Source: Solea solea (lineage: Eukaryota > Chordata > Actinopteri > Pleuronectiformes > Soleidae). Taken from it: DNA of 64,000 nucleotides. Each line of letters begins with the position of its first letter. The first letter of the stretch is position 1. The stretch is from contig NC_081139.1 in assembly GCF_958295425.1 (NCBI RefSeq), positions 24,348,888-24,412,887 of the forward strand, written 5' to 3'. Position numbers and translations under genes: made by a program. The notes below the pieces were generated by a model. It was not told the DNA's origin. It did not search any database and saw only the letters and a list, made by a program, of their open reading frames with translations. Below are positions 1 to 9,901 of the stretch, one piece after another.

Positions 1-2794
1 TTAATATCCATTTAAGTCTTAAACTCACACACTGCCATCAGCCTTTGTAGTCGCTAACTGAAATCGCATTCAATGTTAATGCTGACTTGTCTCACTCGCC
101 AAGTTTATTTCCCTCTAAAGGAGTTGAACCTTTTTGTGTTCATAGTCTTTGCGCGTCATGTTGGGAGGCCTCCCAGCAGGGGATCTTTATCTTCCCCTGC
201 TAAACTATGCGTTACTCGCCTTAGGGATGCAGGGCTATCCTGCATAGTTTCTTTCATAAATTAGATTGTAGGTTTCAGGATTAGAGCGCGTTAATTTTCT
301 TTAGGAGGACACAAACCTGGCAGAGAGACAACTCGGATTGTTTAAGTGAAAGTTGCGCCAAATGTTCGAGCTTTTTATCTTTCGATACGACTTGAAATAA
401 AACTTTTATTCTGTGGGCTGAATTCAGACAGAAATAAGACAGAATTTGGCTTCATGTTAAAGACTGTTGTGCAAGTACCCTCTTGTGGCAGGAGTGAGCA
501 GCTGCAGCTTTTTAATTTATTTTTCGTTGTTTGATTTGTTTCTTGGATTGACTTGGTGTCTGGAGCTTTGTGGTTAACAGTGATCATGTAAACGTGTAAA
601 CACGAGTGGTCTTTTGCCTCTTATTTGTGAAGCTGGCAGCTGGTTGAAACGATAGGACTTTATGGCTTGCCCAAAGTGGGATTTTTGATAGAGCATAGGG
701 TTAACACCTCACCATATACTAGCTATTTCAGCGAACAAGTGTCTGTAGTCTGTTATTACCCATGACTTTCTTTCAAATTTTACAATTTAGGCAGCTTGTA
801 GAGTCTTTAGGAAGATGCTTAATCCCAATGTTTTGGTTGGTTGCATGAGAAACTGCTATCTCTTAGATGTGTAGGCGAAGTTCCTCCTCTGATTTTTGTA
901 GACTTGCCCTAAAGTTTCTCTCCGCTTTAACTCTTGTTGAGCTATGCATTAAATGATTCCTCCAACTTGTCTCCATATCAATTTTTTTCTCCCTGCAGCC
1001 TTCCACCACCCACTGCTGCTGTTGCATCTGCTAAAGGTAGCCGTATCCTGATTCACTGCGTCTTCATGTGTTGGGTAAGAAGTGTCATTAGACTACTAAC
1101 AATGTAAACACTTTTTAAATGCTTGATCTAATTTACCCAAATGGTTCATCAGTGTAGGACAAAGAAAAAAATCATTGAGTTTGACATTGTTGGGGTCAGT
1201 AACCTGACCTCTAAATGTTTGGGAAACCATGCAAAAGATCGCAAGCTCTCTGCATGACCCAACAGCACTGATGTTTGAGTTATTTAATTGCTCAATTTTT
1301 AAATCAGTCAAGATTTTATGAGCTGGGTCTTCTTCACACAACAGAGAACAAGGTAAATTGAGTCGACTCGTAACATGGTAAGGCTTTTCGTCCTTCCCCT
1401 TCTTGTCTGTGTGTGAGGAAATCTGGCCACGGATCCTGACTGAGTGGCATACCATGGCTGTGCAGTTTCCAAAATCAGATAAGGATCCATCTGATTTTGT
1501 GACTCCGCCTGTCGTGATATGCATTTATCTTCCACCGAAACAAAGGATTGGAATGGACAGGTTTGTAGTGTAAATCAAATCACACGTAGATGGTGAAGCA
1601 TTTGTTTAAATTGGGATCAAGCATTTTCAGGTGTCTGCTTTGTCAATACTCTGGTGCCACGTCTTGCTAAACACACGAGAAGCTCTGAATTGTGAAACTG
1701 CTGCCTCTTGCAGATGTTACAACAGCAATGGCTGTTGAAAGGCTGCAGGGAGAGAAAATGAGATCTGAGGACAGGAAAGTGGAATTGATTTCATGCTTAG
1801 CAAAATGAGGGTTTCAGCAGAGGACCTTTTTGTGGCGAGGCTACAGAATCAGAAGGAACGTTTGTCTGGGCAACTGGGAGATTTACAGTTTTTCATGCAG
1901 CCGACAAAGACATTGGGGTTAGCATCATCCCAAATGGCTGGTGAAGATTGCTTGTAACTGTCAGTGTAGGACAGGAAAGGCAGGTATAGGTTAGGGAGGG
2001 CATCCATCGGTAAGCTCTGACTGGATGTGAGGACCTGTCACACTTGACCAGGTGAGCCACCTGAAGATTGGTCATTTGTTTACTAATTTTTTTTATTATT
2101 ATTTCTTGTGACTTATCAAATTCTTCCTTTTGAAGAGATGAAGGCTGAAGCACATTCCTGGATCAGAGGACTTAATTTTGGACACCACGACCTGGAGAAG
2201 TCCCGTCCTGGATGGCTGCGGTGATGACTTGGCCCAAGATGAACCGACCTTTTCTGCTTTTCCATGGGATGTCTTCAGGTACGTTCTTTCAGATGGTACT
2301 CAATATGTGTAATCCATATTTACTTAATACTAAAGTCTGCTAATTCTTCTTTTTTGTTAGATGTTGGACCTTGCCAAACTGTACACATGCCTCAATGGCT
2401 GCTACGTCACTCTGCCCAACAGGACATGGTCACCAAGATTTTTTTATTTTTTTTTAAATGGACTTTAACCCCCCCCGACTCACAACCAGACATGACAAAA
2501 CACTTTACATGTGATGCATCACCAGACTAAAATACAGACACTGCTACTTTCAGTCTGTAATGTTTGACATTGAAAACTTGTATTTATTGCCTTCTTGATA
2601 TCAAGTAAAACTTTTGTTCTTAACTTAATGGTTGACTTGTATTTTTTCTGTGATGAGTGTTATTTTGATAAGTTAGTGCTTTGAACTTAAAGATGTGGAG
2701 TTCTTTTAAAACAAATTGCACTGATCTGTTACGGTAAACTTGGCACCTTTTGACACTGCTCCAAGTGTTTGGTTGATCTTAACCAGAAAACTCA

Positions 2795-2838
2795 ATATCT
2801 ATCTATCCATCTATTTATCTATCTATCTATCTATCTAT
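2795..2838. repeat. (ATCT)n microsatellite
   Basis: A run of about eleven ATCT units with two interruptions. Confidence 0.9.
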
Positions 2839-3159
2839 ACAAGGTTTTAAAGGAAATATAATAAATTGGAGTCTAAAGCAGGGAATGCTACAGTGGATGG
2901 TGATGCTGCTACTTGCCCCCATCTCACAACTTCCTTACTTCTAGTCACTAACACTAAATATGGCTAATGCATAAAAATATGCCACTGAACATTAGACTAC
3001 TTTGCTTTAAAATGCCTTTTCACTACAGATGTATTTTTTCTATTTTATTTCATCTGGCTTTTCATTTTATCATTTAATTCTGTCTTTACCATTTTATGCT
3101 TAAAGCTTTTATTTTTATATATGTAAAGTACTTTGTAGAATATAATATAATAGAATATA

Positions 3160-3385
3160 ATTAAAGATCAGACTTGGGACAACCGAGCGGTAGATGGAAA
3201 TGATGTTCTCAAATGTCTTGTTTTGTCCACAAAATGAATTGGTTTTAATGATTTGTCGAACAAAGAAATTTAAAAAAATGTCAAATTTAAGAAGCTAAAA
3301 AATCTGAGACTATAAAACGTCTCACTACCGATTATCAAAATAGTTAATTATTGATTCATTTGGTCATTCTTGCAGCCCTGATGAG
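3160..3385. mobile_element. degenerate fold-back MITE, copy 1
   Basis: Contains the internal block CTCAAATGTCTTGTTTTGTC, a later TTAAGAAGCTA motif, a GATTATCAAAATAGTTAATT segment and a GCAGCCCT end. The same order recurs at about 3483-3800, 36638-36925, 50239-50525, 51296-51565, 57750-58020 and 59735-59965, on either strand. This is an abundant non-autonomous fish element whose superfamily I cannot assign with certainty. Confidence 0.65.
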
Positions 3386-3482
3386 AAAATAACTGACATG
3401 ACAAAGGTATGTTAAAATTAACAATTAAAAAATGTAAAACAAATATTGTGCCTTTTCACCGGTTTATCATTCTTCAGAAATA

Positions 3483-3800
3483 GTGTTGCAATTAACGATT
3501 ATTGCCCTAATCTGTTCATTCTTTTCTCCGTTCATTTAGTCCAGAATATGTTGATCAGTGTTTCCAAAACTTAGAAATGCTGATCCTCAAATGTCTTTTG
3601 TCCACAAACCAAAATTCATTTTGTATTAATTTGTCATACGGAGCAAAGAAACCAGAAAATGTACACATTGGAAAAAAAACTGATAATCAGAACTTGTTTT
3701 AATTATAAAACCAATTAGGTGGTGAACTTAAATGTTGTTTGTAAATAATAAATTGGAGCATAATCTCGGCTAAAACAATCAGATTTGATGCAAATACAAT
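3483..3800. mobile_element. degenerate fold-back MITE, copy 2
   Basis: Same family as 3160-3385. It shows a GTTGCAATTAACGATTATTG start, the GTTGATCAGTGTTTCCAAAA block, CTCAAATGTCTTTTGTCCAC and AAAGAAACCAGAAAATG. The right boundary is unclear. Confidence 0.55.
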
Positions 3801-4929
3801 TGATTATTAATGCTATTCCTCACAGCCTTTTCACAGGTGCTAATTTGTGCAACTGCATAAATTAGGAAGCGAGGCTGCAGTCCCTAAAAATCACAGAACT
3901 TTATTTTTTATATCACTTTCAAATCTCTGAAATTCGGCTAACTCAAACAAAAGTAAGCAAGTTGTCCTCTTGTAACTTGTAACTTTTGTTTCTTTTGAGA
4001 TGCAAGTTTTTAATCTCAGATCCCTGACTTGTTTCTCTGAACTCTGACTTTAATCGCAACATAAAATAACCAGGTGGATTTAGAAAATGATTATGTATTT
4101 AATAAGGTAAAGTATAAGTTTAACAAAATATGCAGGGACAAAACTAAAACAATGGTAACAAAATAGACTAACTCTGAGGTAAGGAGTCTTGATAAGCAGA
4201 GGTGGTGTAATTGAGTAGGGTCTTTTATGGTAATTACTGTACTTCGCTACGTTTGAAGTCACATCTGTTACAAAGTAAAAAAATGTTGGCCTGACTTAAG
4301 AATAATATGAATAAAATAAAAATTCATACACAGTAAATGAGGACAGCTGAATTGGCGTTAATTAAGGTCCCTGTGTGAGTGAGAAAGTTAAAGCATTTGT
4401 GCTCAGGGTACTAAAGTATAATCGTTTTTTCTGTCAATTTGGTTGTCAAAGACGCAGGCCATATCATGAAGTGTTACCAAAAGGTCTTTGTCATTATACA
4501 GAGACAATATGATTTTGCTTTTCACTGTAGTCTATATTCATAGACTCACAGCTCTCCATTAAAACAACCTGCTCCTCTTGGCTGAAATAAGCAGCTCGCG
4601 ATCGCAGCTCCTTTGATGTGAACACGCACAGAGCACAAAGCTCAGAGCCAGACAATAACCGGAAAATAACACCTGTGAACTCTGACCGGGGCTATAGGTT
4701 TTGTTGAGCCGGATCATGAACACAGAGCCAGGCTACGTTGAGCCTCCTTCGTACTAAAGCCCTCAGGTCTACTCTTCATGTAATAACTGCGCCACCATGT
4801 GGCTAAACATCAACATTTTGTTTTTTTTGTTTTTTTTCATTTTTTGATGCTGAGAGCAAAATCTGTTTTTCCCTATTTGGTTCAATAGAAAAAGGGTGTG
4901 CTGTTTCCGTATTTTGGTTTTGTCAGAAA

Positions 4930-5325
4930 TACAGATTATACTTTACTACCCTGACCATTTATATGCCCATTCTTCTATTTTCGTAATATCCCCTTGTACC
5001 TTATGTTTCTTCCCCTCTTCCAAATTGCCCCATCATCTGCAAATACAGAACATCCAGAATCCATTTCCATTTCATTATAAATGTCATTTATCATGATGGA
5101 AAATAATAACAGACTTATTATGCTTCCCTGAGTTGTTCCATTTTCTGCCAAATACTTCCTTGAATGTTTTTCCCCTACTCTAACCTGTATTGTTCTTCCT
5201 CTCAAAAAGTCCATATTCCACTTATACATTCTTTCCTTGACCCCTAATTTAGAGAGTTTAATTAAAAGTCCCTCTCCCCACATCATATCTGTGCCTTCTC
5301 TATATCATATATATGTATATATATG

Positions 5326-5408
<83 letters not shown>

Positions 5409-5880
5409 GTATATATCTTTGTTTATTTGTGCTTTTCTGATTTCATGTTCTAAGCAGATTACTGGGTCCATAGAACATCTTCCTTTTCTAAAGCCACTCT
5501 GGTATTTCGTTATATATCCTTTACTTTCTATAGTCTTTCATTTATAATTTTTTCCATTATTTTACAGATGTTGGATGTTAGGGCGATTGGCCTATAGTTT
5601 TCCGGGTTTGTTTTATTCTTTCCTGGTTTAGGTATTGGTATTACAACAGCTTCCTTCCAGCTATGTGGCAATATCCCACTCTCTCAGACTTTATTATACA
5701 GTTCTAATAATTTCCTTTTTGGTGGCTCACTAAGATTACTTATCATTATATAACAAATTTGATCTTTGCCTGGTGCTGACATCTTGGTTTTCCTAAGGGA
5801 TCTGTTTAATTATGTCATTGTAAAAGCCTTGTTTAATAAATGATTTATGTTTTCTTCCTGTTGTAACAATTGTATTTTCT
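4930..5880 (-). mobile_element. LINE reverse-transcriptase fragment (I/Jockey-like), interrupted
   Basis: Read on the minus strand from high to low coordinates, the pieces give reverse-transcriptase motifs in the right order: LPHSWKEAVVIPIPKPGK, NPENYRPIALTSNICKIMEK, YQSGFRKGR, then after a TA microsatellite IEKAYDMMW, GTTQGSIISLLLF and VFADDGAIW (the FADD catalytic box). Stops and the microsatellite break it, so it is a dead 5'-truncated copy. Family assignment to an I/Jockey-type non-LTR element is by motif style only. Confidence 0.8.
5301..5416. repeat. (TA)n/(TATG) microsatellite inside the LINE
   Basis: Pure TA alternating with TATG units, lying exactly within the reverse-transcriptase block that should read F-DIEKAYD. 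It expanded inside an existing coding sequence. Confidence 0.9.
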
Positions 5881-6135
5881 GCTATTGTATTTTGTCTCCC
5901 TTTAAGCATGTAATACAGATCATAAACAGTAGATTTTGTTTTAGAGTGTATTTTTATTCTCCTTTGAGAAGCATAAGTATCTCCAAATAAAACTTTCCAA
6001 AAGCTCAGAGAAACAACCTGTGTGCAGCTTTAAATCCTGGTATTTTTCCTATTTCATGTATCATTTAATCAATTAAATCAGAGTGGCAGAACTAACACAT
6101 TTTAAATAACATTTTTTTTTTTTTTTGTCTTTTAG

Positions 6136-6318
6136 GTCCATGTTTTCGACCTCAGTGTCAACAAATATGAGGCTATCTGCCAACAGGCAGTCGTAAGCAA
6201 AAAGACTCAGCTGACTCACGTGGAGTTTAACCCCATCTATCCCATCATCGTAGTGGGCGATAACCGAGGCTACATCAACAGCCTCAAACTCTCCCCTAAC
6301 CTTCGCAAGAAACCTAAG
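6136..6318 (+). CDS. dnai1: dnai1 penultimate exon (WD-repeat end)
   Basis: The acceptor is a long T-run followed by gtcttttag, and the donor is AAG|gtaaga. The 183 bases hold 61 codons in phase 0 at both ends. The repeat-core residues [19 protein letters not shown] are plainly visible. Neither neighbouring frame is open in a comparably meaningful way. Confidence 0.95.
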
Positions 6319-9300
6319 GTAAGACTATTTCAGAGGTTGTAGATGTAATTAAATGTTAAGCCTGTCTTAATGGTGAGAAGCTCAAATGACCTTTCCAAAT
6401 GCAGCTACTTTGCAATTCCATGTTATTTCTCTTGCTAATTTGCACATACAAATGGAGCCAATCCAAACTACTAATTAGTGAGTGTGAATTTGACCTCTGC
6501 ATGCTTGTTTACACACCAGTAGAGAGCACTCACAAGCACCCTAGCTGTTGACTCATTCTTGGATTTGAGCTGGCAGCCCTCCAGTTACGAGCCCAATCCC
6601 TTTCCTCTTGGTCATGGGCTGTCCCCAAATCACAGTACAATCTTATCAATCAACATTTTGGACGTCACTTTTTCATATCAGTGAAAGCACATCAGATGTT
6701 TCGGCCTTAGCATCGTCCTCACCCGAGCTAATTCTGCTAAATCACAGTAGAACCATGCCATGGGTCCATTCACATTGATGAGTCACTGAATGGAGGCTCC
6801 ATTGCCACTGATGCCAATGGTTAATGAGCTGTAGAGTAATTGTAGCAGCTCTATATAACATAGCAGGAAACCAAAAGGCACAACACTTTAATCAAGACTC
6901 ATTCAGAGTCAGCTCTGCTGCCCTTCCGCCTTTCTTTTGTGTTCATGTAAAGTAGAAGAAATTTGAGCAGCTCGAGCATGTATTTATTTTTCCCACATTA
7001 TTGTGCATTATGCATAGCAATTCCATGCCTGGGTGCAGACATATTAACAACACTCCCTCTGCCAGGCTCATAAACACTATTTATGGGTTTGTGGGTTCAG
7101 CTTAACAACACAGCTCATGCTACAGCCCTGGAGTGTACAATGGGGAAATACATTTTGGACCCCATTGTGGAGAATTAGCAATAGACACAAGCACCCACAG
7201 CACATAATACCAATAACAGCAACTCACCTAATGGGAATGGTAGCCCATTGTGGTTTTTCCTCAGTCGCTTTTGTACCATATGCTCTTTTAAAAAGCCATT
7301 TCTCAGTGTTTCTCAGTGTTTCTCAGACTATACACAATTGTTTCCCACGTAACCGTTTGCTTATGTTACGTTGACCAACATGTAGTGTACTTGTTCTTTA
7401 TTTAATCACCTACTTCATGTGTGAGTGATTACATCGAAACAGATTGAACCCCCTTGGAAAATGATGTGCAGATGATGCATTTTGTGTCTTCTCATATAAA
7501 GTTTAAACTGAAATAAAAGGCCAGTGGAGAGAGAGACAGTAATAGAGAACAAACACATTGAGTATGTTAAATATCCACCACCAACAACAGCATCCAAACT
7601 GGGTTACAGTTATGTGGGAGCCAATGGGAGCTGAGCTATAAAGAGGGTTTGAACTCCCATGAAGGAGATAAAATTGTACGTCTGTGGGGGTCACTAAAAT
7701 ATAACCTATTATATGGTCTATGGGTGTGTACCATCAATTCATATTTCAATGAAATAATTGCTATTTTGCCTTATTTTGATGTAATTTATGAGGGACCCCC
7801 CACAAGTGTGGGTGGAGATGAGTATCAGGGTTGATGTGTGACAGAAGGACAGAAGGATAGCAGCAAAAGTTAAAGGGAAGGTCTACAAGGCTGTAGTGAG
7901 ACCTGCTATGATATATGGCTTGGAGACACCATGTTTGTCTTCAATTTCCTCTCCACTTGCCATGTCTCTGGTCAAGACATTTTTGAGAGGGGTAGAGAGG
8001 TCCTTTTAGTTTTGGTCAAATTTGGTATTTCCATCACATAGCTTAACTTAAACATGAGTAGAGTTTGTGTGAATAAGGTGGTTCTACCATTACTGTATCA
8101 CTGAAGCCCTTAATGGGTCCATATGGTGGTGCAGTGACCAGCATTGTTGCCTCACGCTGCATGTTCTCCCTGTGTGTGCATGCATTTTTTCTTCCTCCCA
8201 CAGTCCAAAACATTCAGATTAGTTTAACTGGACACAAAAGTGTGAATGTGAGAGTGAGTGGTTGTTTGTCTCTGTACGTTTGCCCTGCGATGGACTGCCG
8301 ACCTGTCCAGGGTGTGACCCCACCTTTTGCCCTATGTCAGCGCAGTGGAAAATTAATGAATGAATGAATGTTTCCTTAATCTCTGGTGGCACGGCATTGT
8401 CATTTTAGAGGCTCAAAGCAGCGTTTTTGCATATTTGATAATCCATTTATCATTTTCACTCTGCTCCAGCATCATTTACCATCATGGATCTTTGAAAAAC
8501 ATAGATAGACAGACAGACAGATGGTCTGTGCAGTCAGCCCTGCTGCTTCTCTGTGGAGGAAGCTTTATTTTTATTGAGCCATCCATCACTGCAGAGGTAT
8601 TATGTTGCACTTGAGCCTTGAAGCTCATTCATTTGGGGGCGTGCAGCTGTCTGTCGGCCCCCTCACGGTGCCCATTTCAAACTTGAAAATAGCTACAGCA
8701 AGTATAAAGGTTCCAAAGCAGGTGTTCATAAGTTACCGCCTACACCTGTTTAACCTTGAGAATGAAACAATCACTCTCGAGCATAGCACAATGTGCAATT
8801 AAGTGTTATACTTCTTCTCAGGTTAATATTGTCTTGTTCTTGTTTGTCCAAAATAATGTAATTACCATTGATCATTGTTGTCAGGGTAGACACCTAATTC
8901 AGAATAAACCCAGTCTGTGTATATTGCATCATGAGACGAGTGAGGAGAGAAAGAAATGGACTTGAGGTGACTGATAGTTGGGAATTCAAATCAAACCCGT
9001 TAAAGTCTTTCATAAAAGACAAAAAGGTCTTCACACTGATTTCACTCAGGCTGACATTAACGTTTTACTTTACTTGTTCCTTATCTTGACGCATGGGTTG
9101 CAGCTGATCATCTGAGATTTTGCTTGAATAATAATTATGACTTTTTTCTCATAATATTACAACTTCATTTATTCTTCAGTTTGGCTTTAATACTCTGTCA
9201 TACTTTACTATACAAACAAAATTTAATTGAATTGAATTGAAGTGAATAAAAAAAGTGGGAAACAACAATACAGAGGAATTATTGGTTTAATTTTTCCCAT

Positions 9301-9745
9301 GCCCTCACCTGCCCTCCTCCCCCTCAAATCCTTAAAATATTCACTCATTTATTCATTCATTTATCGCTTTATCCTCCACATGAGAATAAAAACAATTTCT
9401 AACTGCAGAGATATTAGCAGGCTACTTTAATCAACGTGCATTTAATATAATAAAGGCTGCAGTATTCTGCTGCAGTAATACAGGAAAAATTAGCATTATT
9501 ACATACACTTGCTCTTACTGTAAGTGGTTGTGTGCATCTGCACAAAGGAGATTCAAATTATTTATTTATTTAAATAAGATTGATTTTAATTTACCCTTTG
9601 CAATAGGTAGTAGTTTAAAAAGTAAATGTTTAAGTGTGATGTAATATAACAGGGGTCATACAAACACTTTGAAGTCAGTTTGAGTGTTTATTGGGTTTTA
9701 TTGTTGGTAAAGATACGGTTCAGTGAATCTTGACTCCCCCCCTCT

Positions 9746-9785
<40 letters not shown>

Positions 9786-9901
9786 GTGTGTGTGTACAGG
9801 CTAAGAAGGGTCAGGAGCTGCCTGAAGGTCCAGAGGTGGAAGTTGCCAAAATGGAGAAGCTCCTCAGTCTGCTGCGGGAACCAGAGCAAAGCACATTCTG
9901 A
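6136..9901 (+). CDS. dnai1: dynein axonemal intermediate chain 1, last two coding exons
   Basis: Dnai1 is an intermediate chain of the axonemal outer dynein arm, a WD-repeat scaffold needed for ciliary and flagellar beating. Two exons are readable: 6136-6318 (61 codons) and 9800-9901 (33 codons plus TGA), joined in phase 0 across a 3.5-kb intron. The first encodes the end of the WD-repeat propeller, with [15 protein letters not shown], a THVEFNP repeat core, a VVGDNRGYI turn and [13 protein letters not shown]. The second encodes the charged tail [21 protein letters not shown]. Order and content match vertebrate DNAI1 as I remember it. No upstream exon can be recognised back to position 1, so most of the protein is outside the window or this is a 3' fragment. 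An orphan duplicate is possible but less likely, because both splice junctions and the frame are intact. Confidence 0.93.
7836..7930 (+). mobile_element. RTE-type LINE fragment
   Basis: On the plus strand it reads [20 protein letters not shown] followed by YGLET, the conserved block just upstream of the 3' end of RTE-like fish LINE polymerases. Only about 30 codons survive. Confidence 0.65.
8115..8375 (+). mobile_element. fish dispersed repeat (SINE/MITE-like)
   Basis: Recognisable blocks in order: GTGGTGCAGTGACCAGCATT, GTTGCCTCACGCTGCATGTT, TTCCTCCCACAGTCCAAAAC, GTGAATGTGAGAGTGAGTGG, CCCTGCGATGGACTGCCGAC, CTGTCCAGGGTGTGACCCC, ending in ATGAATGAATGAATG. Relatives lie at 19600-19770 and 25076-25515. 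Such copies are very common in percomorph genomes. Confidence 0.7.
9751..9797. repeat. (TG)n tract adjoining the dnai1 acceptor
   Basis: About 23 TG units, with one C interruption, ending in ACAG at the start of the last dnai1 coding exon. It occupies the usual pyrimidine-tract position. Confidence 0.9.
9800..9901 (+). CDS. dnai1: dnai1 terminal coding exon
   Basis: The exon follows the acceptor tgtgtgtacag and runs 33 codons to TGA at 9899-9901. It encodes a lysine/glutamate-rich tail with the block [13 protein letters not shown]. The sequence before the acceptor is not a normal pyrimidine tract but a TG dinucleotide run (9751-9797) reaching almost to the splice site. Confidence 0.93.
   Translation, partial: AKKGQELPEGPEVEVAKMEKLLSLLREPEQSTF

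Larger units (their letters stand above)
1..6135. other. non-coding stretch upstream of dnai1 exon; probable intron
   Basis: No dnai1 exon is recognisable here, so the preceding intron appears to exceed 6.1 kb. The first 2.9 kb contain several splice-like junctions (for example tctccctgcag before 1001, cttcag|gtacg at 2278-2279 and tttttgttag before 2362) but no recognisable protein. They could be chance sites or a non-coding transcript. Further right there are a TATC microsatellite, copies of a fold-back repeat, and a LINE fragment at about 4930-5880. Confidence 0.45.
6319..9799 (+). other. dnai1: dnai1 terminal intron with repeat fragments
   Basis: Bounded by gtaaga and tgtacag. No internal exon is recognised. 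It holds an RTE-type LINE scrap (7836-7930), a fish dispersed repeat (8115-8375) and the TG tract at its 3' end. The rest is unique AT-rich sequence. Confidence 0.8.

Noticed and set aside
5237..5547. Long IYIYIY-rich ORFs on both strands
   Set aside because: Translations of the TA microsatellite; no gene.
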